Shown piece by piece: positions 1 through 9,291 of a stretch of 64,000 nucleotides of DNA. The DNA lies in contig BDDD01001809.1 in assembly GCA_001972305.1 (NCBI GenBank), forward strand, positions 266,488 through 330,487. The letters are read 5' to 3'. The stretch comes from Cephalotus follicularis. Lineage: Eukaryota > Streptophyta > Magnoliopsida > Oxalidales > Cephalotaceae. The number at the start of each line of letters is the position of its first letter. Within the stretch, counting starts at the first letter, position 1. Under the pieces are notes generated by a model. The model made no database searches. It was not told the origin of the DNA and worked only from the letters and a program-made list of their open reading frames with translations. A program made the translations under genes and the position numbers.

Positions 1-451
1 TAAATAATACAATGCATAAAAATGCAATGATAGTGATAGCTTGATAAAGAATTAAAAAAATGTAAAAAAAAAACGTGATCTACCATTTTAAAAATAGTAA
101 GAGGATATTTTTACCTAAAAAATCAATCAACACTCCCTCTTATCTAATAAGTGATGTAAATAAGGCTTGTTGAATAAGAAGTAATAAGTAATATTCAGTA
201 ATTATTTTAAAACTCAAACAAATACACTATTTGGATCTTTTACTGATCCATCCAGTATAAGTAATCATCAGCACATCAATAAGTGTAAACAAATGGACCA
301 TAAGCGTATTGATAATAAGATTTAGGGATCTTAAAAACATATCCAAGTGTTTTTGGTCCAGTCTGATCTTATTGGGTTCAAATTTAGTCATGTTTTCGAC
401 CGATATCTTAGAGTAGACGTTTTGAGTTTGTGTAATAAGTACTTTTACATA
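1..451. other. AT-rich flank left of element A, no gene recognised
   Basis: AT-rich DNA before the left target duplication of element A. There are short poly-A runs and no convincing coding frame. The open frame beginning at 347 runs straight into the LTR of A and has no recognisable domain. Positions about 210-360 contain phrases resembling the ends of small non-autonomous DNA transposons (aactcaaacaaatacact and aagtgtttttggtcc), but I could not pair terminal inverted repeats with a target duplication. This may be host DNA or an older decayed element. Confidence 0.4.
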
Positions 452-456
452 GCTAC

Positions 457-958
457 TAATATGGGAGAAATTTGGCCCATAAATACCGCCACGTGTCCTT
501 GGGAGAATAGGTCAAGTGTCCTCCAGGGCTACAGACACGTGGTCAGGCGTTATTCAAAATCTGGCAAGATAGCGCACAATAACGTCCATACGCCAAATCC
601 GGTGAAGAATCAGGGGAATGCCGAGATACTCGGCATTTCCTTAGGGAAACGCAAATCACCTCTGCAAGTCAAGTAAGGCAGTTACAATCCATCTCATATA
701 AATACAAGAATCAAAGACATAAGACAGGTCCGCCATTTTTATACAGAAAAGCACCTTGTGATTGTTTTCTCTGCCTTTCACTGACTTAAGCATCGGAGTG
801 TCCCCGGGAGAAAACCCTCCCGGACCTTCGACTAGTGTGTTCTATTTGAGCAGGGAAAACCATCATCATCACCCTCTTGGAGCATTCACAGCGTTTCTCC
901 TAACAAATCAAACCCTTCCACGTAAGGAACTGTTGAGGAGAGGATTTTTACATCAACA
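457..958 (+). repeat. 5' LTR of element A
   Basis: A 502-bp LTR. It matches 48614-48809 plus 57985-58289 along its whole length. The first dinucleotide is TA here and TG in the 3' copy. The end is CA, directly followed by the primer binding site. A TATA box (TATAAAT, 697-703) is followed by an AAGACATAAGAC stretch where transcription probably started. The 5-bp duplication GCTAC lies immediately to the left. Confidence 0.92.
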
Positions 959-978
959 GTTGGCGCCATCTGTGGGAA
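959..978 (+). other. Primer binding site of element A
   Basis: The sequence right after the 5' LTR reads gTTGGCGCCATCTGTGGG. This TGGCGCC-type site is characteristic of the Tat/Athila group of plant Ty3/gypsy elements and marks where minus-strand synthesis was primed. The short leader up to the first gag ATG near 1013 follows. Confidence 0.8.
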
Positions 979-1012
979 ACGCTTCGAAAAGATTTCAGAC
1001 AAAGACTGAGTC

Positions 1013-2640
1013 ATGCCTCCTAGAAGAGACAACAATAACTCTATAGCTGATGGCAGCTAGGTTGCTACTGGGAATCAACCACCTGCCATCGGCTAGGTTA
1101 TTTCCACAACCGAGCAAGCTCCCATCACAAGAGAGCAATTCAACCAGTTGTTTCAGGAAGTGGGGCGCTTAACTACCCTTTTGGCAACCAATCTCGCCAA
1201 CCAGGATCAGGTCGGACCTGCCCGACCAATCATCCGAGAGCAATCTGGTCCGAGTAGACCAGGCGGTCGGGGGTTGATACACCCCTAAGGAGGAGACCAG
1301 AGATTAATACATCTAAGAGAGCAGAGTCCTCGACTGCCAGGGATCACAGCAACAATCCTCGGTCCAAGCATCCCGAGCGGGAACCAATGGAAGTGGATCA
1401 CCCGAGAGATGCCGAGGAGACATGACCGCGCTCTCGCTCTTCGCGCAAGACTGAGACAGTTCGTGGGAGTATGTTTGCCTATTCCGCCACATTGGCAGGA
1501 TAATCACAAGTTTCTAGCAAGACTAGGAACATTGAGGATGTGGAGCAAGTAATGAACATGAGGCTTATCGAGATGGAGAGAAGGCTTTGAGGAGCCGAGC
1601 AGTGAAAGGGGTACTTGTCTGAGGTACGTAATATCATTGCTACGCCTTTCACATTCGAGATCATGAAGGAGCATATCCCTAGGGGATTCCAGTTCCCGAG
1701 TCTCAAGGAGAACGATGGGTCCACGGATCTAATCCAGCACGTGCGCTACTACATCTAGGTCATGTTAGTGCACTAGGCCTCAGACGTGATCCTTTGCCGA
1801 GGATTCCTGGAAACACTGACTAGAGCTGCCCAGTCATGGTATTCCACTCTACCAGAGAGTTCGGTGGCAAATTTCGAACAGTTTACGGAACTGCTCGTGA
1901 TCAAGTTCCTCAATAGCACCACGAAGAGGAGAAATTCAACTCATTCGATCAACGTGATGCAAGGGAAAGATGAGTCACTGAGAGACTACCTTCCCAGGTT
2001 CAACAAGGAGTCGTTGACAGTGAAAGATATGGAGCCATCATTCGCTCTAGCAGCTCTGAATAGTGGACTAAAGGACAACTCTCCTTTCACTTTCTCTCTG
2101 ATGAAGAAGCCCACGGTGGATATAGCAGACCTGCTAAGGAGAGCAGAGAAACATGTCAATGCCGAGGAGGCGAGGGCTGCCTAAAAAAAAAAAACTTCCT
2201 AGTCTGGCCAACAAGTGGAGAAAGGGGAGCAGTTACGAAGCGCTCCTGGGAAGAAATAGAAGAGGAAGGAGAGGTCAGAACTACCAAAAGATGACCTCAT
2301 ACACAAGCTTTCCAAAAGGGAAGAGTCCCCAAAAAGGGGAACACCAATTCCAAGCTACAACAATTTTGCTCCCATTTTGGAAACTCGGACTAGGATACTA
2401 GTAGTAGAGAAGGACAAAGTCCCGATTCAATGGCCATCACCATTGAGATCCGTGTCAGTGAAGAGGGACTCAGATAAATATTGCCGGTACCATCGTGACC
2501 ACGGACACGATATAGAGGAGTGCAGACATCTAAAGAATCAGATTGAGGACCTGATTCATAAGGGTCATCTACGCAAGTATGTTGACAAGAATGCTCCTCA
2601 GGAAAGGAGGGAGTGCAGAAAAGAAGCTCCACAATAACCC
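1013..2640 (+). pseudogene. Element A gag remains
   Basis: Gag is the structural protein forming the virus-like particle. A first ATG lies near 1013. The gag core is clearest at 1786-2184, with residues such as AAQSWYSTLP and FNKESLTV and a conserved RRAEKHVNAEEA end typical of Tat-type gag. At 2490-2580 there is a zinc-knuckle-like CRYHRDHGHDIEEC, the CX2-3HX4HX4C arrangement usual for this lineage, followed by a basic segment. The region is broken. It sits directly after the leader and before protease, the standard order. Assignment to Tat is from motif style, not a database search. Confidence 0.8.
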
Positions 2641-2759
2641 GAGGAGCAGCAGCCTAGAGGTGTCATCCACACCATCTCTGGAGGTGTCGTGTCCGGGGGC
2701 GACCATAATAGGTCTAGGAAGGCCTATGCAAGACAAACCTTCGCTGCAACAGTACCAGC

Positions 2760-3010
2760 ATAGAAAAAGATTGAAGACTGGTGGAGATGAGAAGGTGATA
2801 TACTTCTCCAAGGCGGACTATGAGGGAGTACGTCTCCCTCATGATGATCCAGTGGTGGTGACTCTTATGGTAGAGATTTTCACTATGAAGAGCATCCTTA
2901 TTGATAGCGGGAGCTCGACGGATATCCTGTACGAGTATGCTTTTGATCAACTGAGGATACCGACCGACCAGCTCAGGCCTGTAAAAACCCCGCTGGTGGG
3001 CTTTGTATGA
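2760..3010 (+). pseudogene. Element A protease remains
   Basis: Aspartic protease portion of pol. The frame covering 2579-3010 reads VIYFSKADYEGVRLPHDDP, then ILIDSGSSTDILY, which contains the DSG active-site triplet of retroviral-type proteases with the usual hydrophobic residues before it. The enzyme cut the polyprotein within the particle. It lies between gag and reverse transcriptase as expected for Ty3/gypsy. Fossil, not functional. Confidence 0.8.
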
Positions 3011-3164
3011 TAGATGATCCATCCTCTGGGATCCATCGACATGTCCGTGATTGCAGGCACGACCCCATGTCAAACTCAAGTACAAATGACCTTCCATAGC
3101 AAATATGAAGCTCAGAGGGGAAGTGGAGCATGAGCGTCCACAGCCTGTTGAAGATGTGGTGTAA

Positions 3165-4133
3165 GTGCCCCTGGAGGAGGGCAATGCAGAAAGAGTATTC
3201 CAAGTCGGCTCGCAACTTGGAGAGGTGGAGAAAGGGGAACTTATAATGTTCCTCAAAGATAATAAAGATGTGTTTGCTTGGTCGACAGAGGAGGTCCCTG
3301 GGATTAGCCCAAAGGTGACGGTCCATAAACTAAGCGTGGATCCTATGAGGCCTCCGACCAAGCAAAAGAAAAGGAACTTTACTCCCGGGAGGCAGCAGGT
3401 AATAGCAAAGGAGGTGAGCAAGCTATTAGAAGTGGGGTTCATCAAGGAAGTGCATTATTCTGACTGGTTGGTGAACCAAGTCCTAGTCAAGAAAGCAAAT
3501 GGCAAGTGGCGGATGTGTATTGATTTCACTAACCTCAACAAAGCTTGCCCGAAGGATCGCTTCCCTCTCCCAAAGATTGATCAGTTGGTGGATGCGACCT
3601 CAGGTTATAGAATGTTAAGCTTATTGGACGCATACTAGGGTTATAATCAAATCCCCATGTATAGGCCCAACGAGAACAAAACATCTTTCATTACTAACAG
3701 GGGCATGTATTGCTACAAAGTCACGCCCTTCGGATTGAAGAATGTTGGGGCAACCTACCAACGGTTGGTCAACAAGATCTTTAAACCTCAGATCGGGAGA
3801 ATTATGGAGGTTTATATTGATGATATGCTCATCAAGACACCAGCGAGAAGCCCCCACATTAAAGAGTTGGAGGAAACTTTTGAAGTATTAAGGAAATACA
3901 AAATGAAGCTCGTTCCTTCTAAGTATACATTTTGGGTCACTTCTGGTAAGTTCCTCGAGTTCATGGTCTCAAGCAGAGGGATAGAGGCCAACCCGGATAA
4001 ATTTTCAGCAATTCAGAGCATGAGGCCACATCAGACCATCAGGGATATACAGAAGTTAAATGGTAGAATAGCAGCACTGAGCAAGTTTGTTTCAAAATCA
4101 GTAGAAAATGCCTTCCTTTTTTCAAGGTGCTAA
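3165..4133 (+). pseudogene. Element A reverse transcriptase remains
   Basis: RNA-dependent DNA polymerase domain. Visible motifs in order are NGKWRMCIDFTNLNKACPKD followed by FPLPKID, then VTPFGLKNVGATYQR, the catalytic VYIDDMLIKT near 3812-3841, and the thumb region with FEVLRKYKMKLVPSKYTF. DFTNLNKACPKD, with YIDD at the catalytic turn, is characteristic of Tat/Athila reverse transcriptases rather than the chromovirus-like DYRELN type seen in F, H and I. Broken. Confidence 0.88.
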
Positions 4134-4580
4134 GAGATCCCAAGGGTTTTTCTTGGTTGGATGAATGTCAAGCAGTCTTCGACAAGTTGAAGGAATACTT
4201 GGCTTTCCCTCCTCTGATATCAAAACCTAAGGATGAGGAAGACTTGTATTTGTACCTTACGAAAACATCAGGAGCAGTGAGTGCAATGCTTGTCAAGGAA
4301 GAGGAGAAAGTTCAGGGGCTAGTGTACTATGTAAGCAAGGCCTTAAATGACGCTAAAGAGAGGTATCCAGAAGTACAAAAATATGCTTATGCTCTGATTA
4401 TAGCTGCGAGGAAGTTAAGGCCATACTTTCAAGCCCATACCATCAAAGTCTTGACCGACCAACCATTAAGACAAGTCCTAGAAAAGTCAGATGTCTCGGG
4501 AAGATTGATCAAGTGGTCGGTCGAGTTGGGCGAGTATGACATAAAGTTTGAGGCCAGACCAGCAATAAAGTCATAGGTCT
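4127..4580 (+). pseudogene. Element A RNase H remains (gypsy type)
   Basis: The frame 4127-4576 begins FSWLDECQAVFDKLKEYL and continues LYLYLTKTSGAVSAMLVKEE, VQGLVYYVSKALNDAKERYPEVQKYAYALI and HTIKVLTDQPLRQVLEKSD. This is the RNase H fold that follows reverse transcriptase in Ty3/gypsy elements and degrades the RNA strand of the hybrid. It is adjacent to, and in order with, the reverse transcriptase remains. Confidence 0.85.
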
Positions 4581-4649
4581 TGGCCAATTTTGTGGGAGAC
4601 CATACACTTACGGAGTGTATGGAAGAAGATAGCTGTGAAGATGAGAAGG

Positions 4650-5130
4650 GGTTATGGAAGTTGTCAGTAGATGGCTCATCCTGCATCTCCGGTAATGGAG
4701 CATGATTGGTGTTAAATAGTCCAGATGGGTGGACCTTGGAGTATGCTCTGAGATTCGGATTCAAAGACACAAACAACGAAGCTGAATGGGAAGCTCTGAT
4801 CGTCGGGCTGACAATTGCAAAGCACTTAGAGGTTAAAAAAAAATAGAAGCCTCTAGTGATTCTCAGCTAGTAGTTGGTCTGATCAGCGGGGAGTATGAAG
4901 CTAGAGAGGATTCCATAGATAAATACTTAACACATATTCAGAGTTTGAAGTCGGCTTTCCAAGTGGTCAGAGTCTTGAAGGTACCCGTAGTAGAAAACGC
5001 CCGAGCATACCAATTGTCTAAACTGGCCACAGCAGAGGAGTTAGAAAGAAATCAAACATTGCTAGTAGACTATCTTGATAAGCCCACCATTTCAGAAATG
5101 GATTTTATGGACATAGAAGCACCATAGGAG
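4650..5130 (+). pseudogene. Element A second RNase H-like domain remains
   Basis: After the gypsy-type RNase H there is another RNase H-like region: LSVDGSS around 4662, GWTLEYALRFGF, then NNEAEWEALIVGL around 4776, and the SAFQVVRVLKVP and NARAYQLSKLAT remains near 4946-5030. DGSS followed by NNEAE(Y/W)EAL is the signature of the additional 'archaeal-type' RNase H that is known in Tat-lineage elements. This supports the Tat assignment independently of the antisense frame. Broken. Confidence 0.8.
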
Positions 5131-5139
5131 CCAAACTAG

Positions 5140-5465
5140 ATGACTCCATTTATCAGTTGGTTAAGGGATAAGATTTTGCCCGAGGACCCCACAGAGGCGA
5201 GAAAACTAGTGTATAGATCGAACAGATATCAATTCCGAGAAGGGATCCTCTACAAAAGGTCTTTTTCTTTTCCTTGGCTGAGATGCTTGACTCCCCTAGA
5301 GGCTGATTATGCTCTAAGGAAAGTTCATGAAGGAGTATGTGGCAACAGCACGGGGGGCAGAACCTTGTCCAACAAATGGTTGAGGCAGGGCTATTTCTAG
5401 CCGACCATGCACCAGGATACCATTGATTTTGTGAAGAAGTGTGATAAGTGTCAGAGGAATACTAA
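5140..5465 (+). pseudogene. Element A integrase remains, first segment
   Basis: Start of the integrase region, reading PFISWLRDKILPEDPTEARKL, a helical segment, then LRKVHEGVCGNSTGGRTLSNKW and a CDKCQR zinc-binding end near 5440-5457. H...H...C..C is the N-terminal zinc domain of retroelement integrases. Solo LTR K interrupts it at 5465/5466. The last five bases, ACTAA, are K's target duplication. Confidence 0.8.
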
Positions 5466-8118
5466 TGTAACGCCCGGTATTTTCCTGAATGTAATATTTT
5501 GATTTATGATGTAATCATTAATCTTGATTTAATGAGAATGTTGAGCTTTTGGACTCAAAAGATGCTTGCAAACCCTAGTCATGGACTTAGAAATGAAGTG
5601 TGTATGTTAAAGCTTGAAACGGCGCTGTTTTGGCCAAAAGACATCGACGTCTTTTGGAAAGACGTCGACTCCTTTGTGAGCTAGGGCACACGTGAATGAA
5701 TGGGCATGCACGTCGACTCGAGAAGGAGGAATCGACACCTTCTTACGAACGGAAAAAGACATCGACGTCTAGGGAAAGACGTCGACTCCTTTGTATGAAT
5801 GGCCAGCACGTTCTTCGTCTGCAGAGGCAACATGCACGGGATTTGTTTAGGGGCTTACCTAACGCCTTTTTGAGTGCTCTGTGGAGTGTTGTGCATGTGG
5901 GTGTGTTGCCAGAACATGCCTCACATGGTTCGTGCAAGGGGAATCCTCACCTGCTACCTGCAATGTAAAGAATGGTTAAAGAATGTAAAAGAAATGCAGA
6001 AAAAGGAGTGGGTGAGAGAGAGTTGGATTTTGGCTGTCAAATGCCAGAAGGGGGATGTCGGGGGAGAGCCTTCTGCATAAAGGACACCCTCCCCACTTGT
6101 CTATCTCGTTTTACAACACCAGAAGAGAGAGAGAGTGTGAACCAGTGACTGTGTGTATTCCACCATTGTTGAAGCTTGGAGCTTGGACCTTGAAGCTACA
6201 GGTGCAGCTAAGGGACGGATCAAGAAGGGATGCTGTGACTTCGTGGAATACTAAAAGAGGTGGACTTTCGGTTTCTAACTTGAAACCAGAGGTAAGGGAA
6301 AGCCATACTGTAATTTTGGGTTTGATATTAATACATGGTTTATGGTTTTGAGATGTATAAAAATGCATGTTTCTTGTACTGGATTTGCTACTGAATTGAT
6401 GCCATGACATGCTAGATATGTTTGGAGTATCTGTGTGTTGGCTTGTTGCTATAATAAACCCGTTATTATGCACGATTTCGGATTGTTATGGCCACTGTTC
6501 AATGAATCGTGAGGTTGAAGACGACCCCGTCGAAAAGACATCTACTCCTTTATAATGACATCGACGTCTTTTACGTTTTATCTCGTTACTGACTGAGAGG
6601 GATCGACGTCTTTGGGGAAGACATCGACACCCCAGGTTGCTTACCTGGTTACTGTTGAAAAAGGCATCGACGCCTTTTAGTTAGACATCGACGCCATTTC
6701 ATGATACGTTGCCGTTTTGAGGTTCCTTCTGTAAGAAGAACAGGCTGACACTGAGACTCGAAATTTGACGCATGACCCGAAGACATCGACGTCTTTGGGA
6801 AAGACGTCAACGTCTTTGTTACTATTTGGAGCTACCTTTACCAAATGATACGGAATGATCTCAATTCCTATTAGGGTGCATTTGAGCATATGTATGCATT
6901 GCATATGTACTGTTTACTGCCTGATTGTGTACTGTTTGTGTATTGTTTAAGATTTCAAAAGTGTTGATACTCTAGAAATGCACAATGAGCTCGGAATAAG
7001 ATATTTTGAGTATGAAAATATGTATTGATCAAATAACGTATTTTCAACCGAATGATTTATACTACTGAAACTGTCACTGATATTTTCTATTGAAATACTT
7101 ATTTTCAAATGTTGTCGATTTTGGAAACATTTTGGAAAATAACTGCCTGTTATTGATCAAATCGATCACCACTCTTTACTGTACTGTTACTGTTTAAATG
7201 CACTGTGTGCTCTGTGAATTGCTTGTGATTGTGTTTGAGCTGCTAGTTGCGTGGCGGAGGTTGCCAATGATGACTAGTGGTAAGGGCGGGCCTAGGGGCC
7301 TGGAGCATGGCTAGGTGTCCCACTGTACTGTTGCCTCACCAGATTGCCCGATGTGGGGATCGTCGTGGGAGTGTAGCGTGGGGCCAGGAGTTGGCGGCGC
7401 TATAACTGTTATTGTGGTCCTATGTGGACATACTGACTGTTGTGGTCCTATGCGGACATACCGTACTGTACTATTTACTGGTCCTTTACGGACATTACTG
7501 ATTGTTGACGTAGCCCTGGCCGGGTTACTACTGCACTGTTACTGTACACATATATATTTTTTTATATATGTAATACTGATATTTTACTGTACTGATATAT
7601 GTATTTTCATATATGTATAAATTGGATCTCTACTGCACTGCATCATTTATGCATTCATATCATGACATGCATTATGTTAATCCCGATTTACTGTTATGAC
7701 TTGGCCGAGTGAGGACAAAGGCTAACCCCCTACTTTACAGATTGATGCAGTGGACTGTGGGATCAGCATGGATGAAGACCATGTTATTATTCCTATTTTG
7801 ATTATTATCTTGTTTTGTAATAAACCCATATGGATTATTGATCCAGATGTGACATCTTTATGGTTCTGTTTCTGAAGGAATTTTATTTTGTACTGTATCG
7901 CTCACGCTCCGTTTTATGGGCGATTGACTTTTATGACCTGTATTTGGGTAGCGTACGGTATGGGACGTGCGTTACGTGTTGACAGCTTATGTTCTTTTAT
8001 GCTTCCGCAACTGTTATGCTTGGAAAAGTTTTAAATTTCACGGTTTCGCATGAGCTGTATTTTATGTTAATTGCTTTTACCGCTTTAATGCTGCGTCTAT
8101 TGTAAACGGGGTGTGACA
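5466..8118 (+). mobile_element. Solo LTR K, family 1 (chromovirus-like gypsy)
   Basis: A 2653-bp LTR without internal sequence. It begins TGTAACGCCC, ends GGGGTGTGACA, and is flanked by the perfect duplication ACTAA (5461-5465 and 8119-8123). It is homologous over its length to D, L, M and to the LTRs of H and I. Parts: first TCGA-word cluster (about 5637-5790), leader-like stretch with CATTGTTGAAGCTTGGAG (about 6165), donor-like GAG/GTAAGG at 6291/6292, second word cluster (about 6529-6815), a TACTG-rich block (about 7175-7640), acceptor-like TTTACAG ending at 7740, AATAAA-type signal at about 7820, and end. Inserted in A's integrase. Confidence 0.93.
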
Positions 8119-8578
8119 ACTAACATAAGCAGAAGACCCTTAGAGCCTTTGACGTCTATCACAGCCCCTTGGCCCTTTGCACAATGGGGGAAAGACTTCG
8201 TCGGACCATTCCCAGTAGCAACAGGGCAACGAAAGTATGTCATTGTGGTAGTGGACTACTTCACCAAATGGGTAGAAGCCAAGCCCCTGGGCACAATAAC
8301 GGAGAAGAACACGTAGAGCTTTGTATGGAAATCAATCATCTATAGATCCGGAGTCTCGAGGATAATAGTGTCAGATAACGGGAAACAGTTTGATTGCGAA
8401 GCATTCTGTGACTTTTAAAAAGAGTGGAGAACCCAGAGCAATGGTCAAGCCGAGGTGATTAACAGAGAGATCATCTCGAGCTTAAAAAAGCGTCTCAAAG
8501 ATAGATAGGGTAGATGGACAGAGGAGCTACCAAGTGTACTATGGGCATATATAACCACTCCTCGGACCACGACTGATG
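8119..8578 (+). pseudogene. Element A integrase remains, catalytic-core segment
   Basis: This segment reads PLTSITAPWPFAQWGKDFVGPFP, then KYVIVVVDYFTKWVEAKPL, the opening of the integrase catalytic core (DFVGP carries the first acidic residue of the D,D-35-E triad in the family). Further on come GVSRIIVSDNGKQF-like and NGQAEVINREI-like remains around 8350-8470 that correspond to the other core motifs. It begins with K's right duplication and ends with the left duplication of the Cassandra-like LTR. Broken. Confidence 0.8.
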
Positions 8579-8979
8579 TGTGACACCCCGCTTAAAAATG
8601 GGCAAGGAGATAGAACTCTCCATGTAGATTAAGCCATCCCGAGGAAAGAGCCCTTGATGCCATCCAAAAGAAAGAGCTATCCATGAGATGAAGCCGCCCT
8701 TGTGACAGGAATGAACCGGATCCATCAAAATGGGGGAGAAGTATAGCTATGTTATATAAGAAATGATCCTAGAACCTAATCATATGAGACGCATTTTGAT
8801 GAACTGGCTGAGGAGTTAGTGGAAACTCCAAGGTTAAGCGTGCTGCGCTCAGGACAAAACTAGGACGGGTGACCTTCTGGGAAGTCTAACCAATCCATCA
8901 AGTAGGACAAAACTGTGATGCCCGTGGGGAAAAAGCGGACAATCTCTCATGTGGTTAAGGATCGGATCAGGTCTTTACA
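8579..8979 (+). mobile_element. Cassandra-like solo LTR with 5S rRNA-derived segment
   Basis: A 401-bp insertion in A's integrase. It starts TGTGACACCCCG and ends TTACA, flanked by TGATG (8574-8578) and TGGTG (8980-8984), 4 of 5 matching. Inside, 8824-8886 closely resembles the internal control region and 3' part of plant 5S rRNA (GGTTAAGCGTGCT for box A, CTAGGACGGGTGACC for box C, then CTGGGAAGTC). Near the right end AAAAAGCGGACAAT resembles the AAAGCGGACAAT phrase I associate with Cassandra TRIM LTRs. Cassandra is the TRIM family whose LTRs carry 5S promoter sequence. No second LTR or internal region is seen, so this is called solo. Exact right edge is the least certain point. Confidence 0.72.
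8824..8886 (+). other. 5S rRNA-like segment with Pol III box A and box C
   Basis: About 60 bases matching the downstream half of plant 5S rRNA with several differences. Box A is recognisable in GGTTAAGCGTGCT and box C in GACGGGTGACCTTC. The upstream half of 5S RNA is missing, so this is not a 5S gene. It is part of the Cassandra-like LTR. Confidence 0.8.
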
Positions 8980-9291
8980 TGGTGAGTCCCTATACAACCT
9001 TTGTTGTGGAGCAGAAGCTATGATACCGGTGGAAATTGGAGTACAATCACCAAGAGTTGTACACTTCAGTGAGCAGAATAATGAAGAAGGATTGATGAAC
9101 CTCGTCGACTTAATGGAAGAGCTCAGAGATAAGGAAGCCATCAAAGTTGCAGCCTACCAACAGAGGGTGAGCCGTTATTACAACAAAAGGGTAAACCCCT
9201 GATAATTAAGGGAAGGAGATCTAGTCCTCTGCAACTCGGCTATTGCAGATCTGACCGGTACCCGAGGGAAATTAGCTCCGAATTGGGAAGG
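8980..9291 (+). pseudogene. Element A integrase remains, third segment
   Basis: This segment reads SLYNLCCGAEAMIPVEIG, then RVVHFSEQNNEEGLMNLVDLMEELRDKEAI and VAAYQQRVSRYYNKRV. These are the end of the integrase core (Y..EAMIPVEIG) and the following C-terminal helices of Tat polyproteins. It is cut at 9291/9292 by solo LTR C. The final five bases, GAAGG, are C's target duplication. Confidence 0.82.

Noticed and set aside
762-1046. 94-codon open frame near the left end
   Set aside because: It spans the LTR end, primer binding site and leader of A; the similar frame at 58094-58300 is the other LTR.
8824-8886. 5S rRNA gene
   Set aside because: Only the downstream half of 5S RNA is present, with changes, inside a Cassandra-like LTR.
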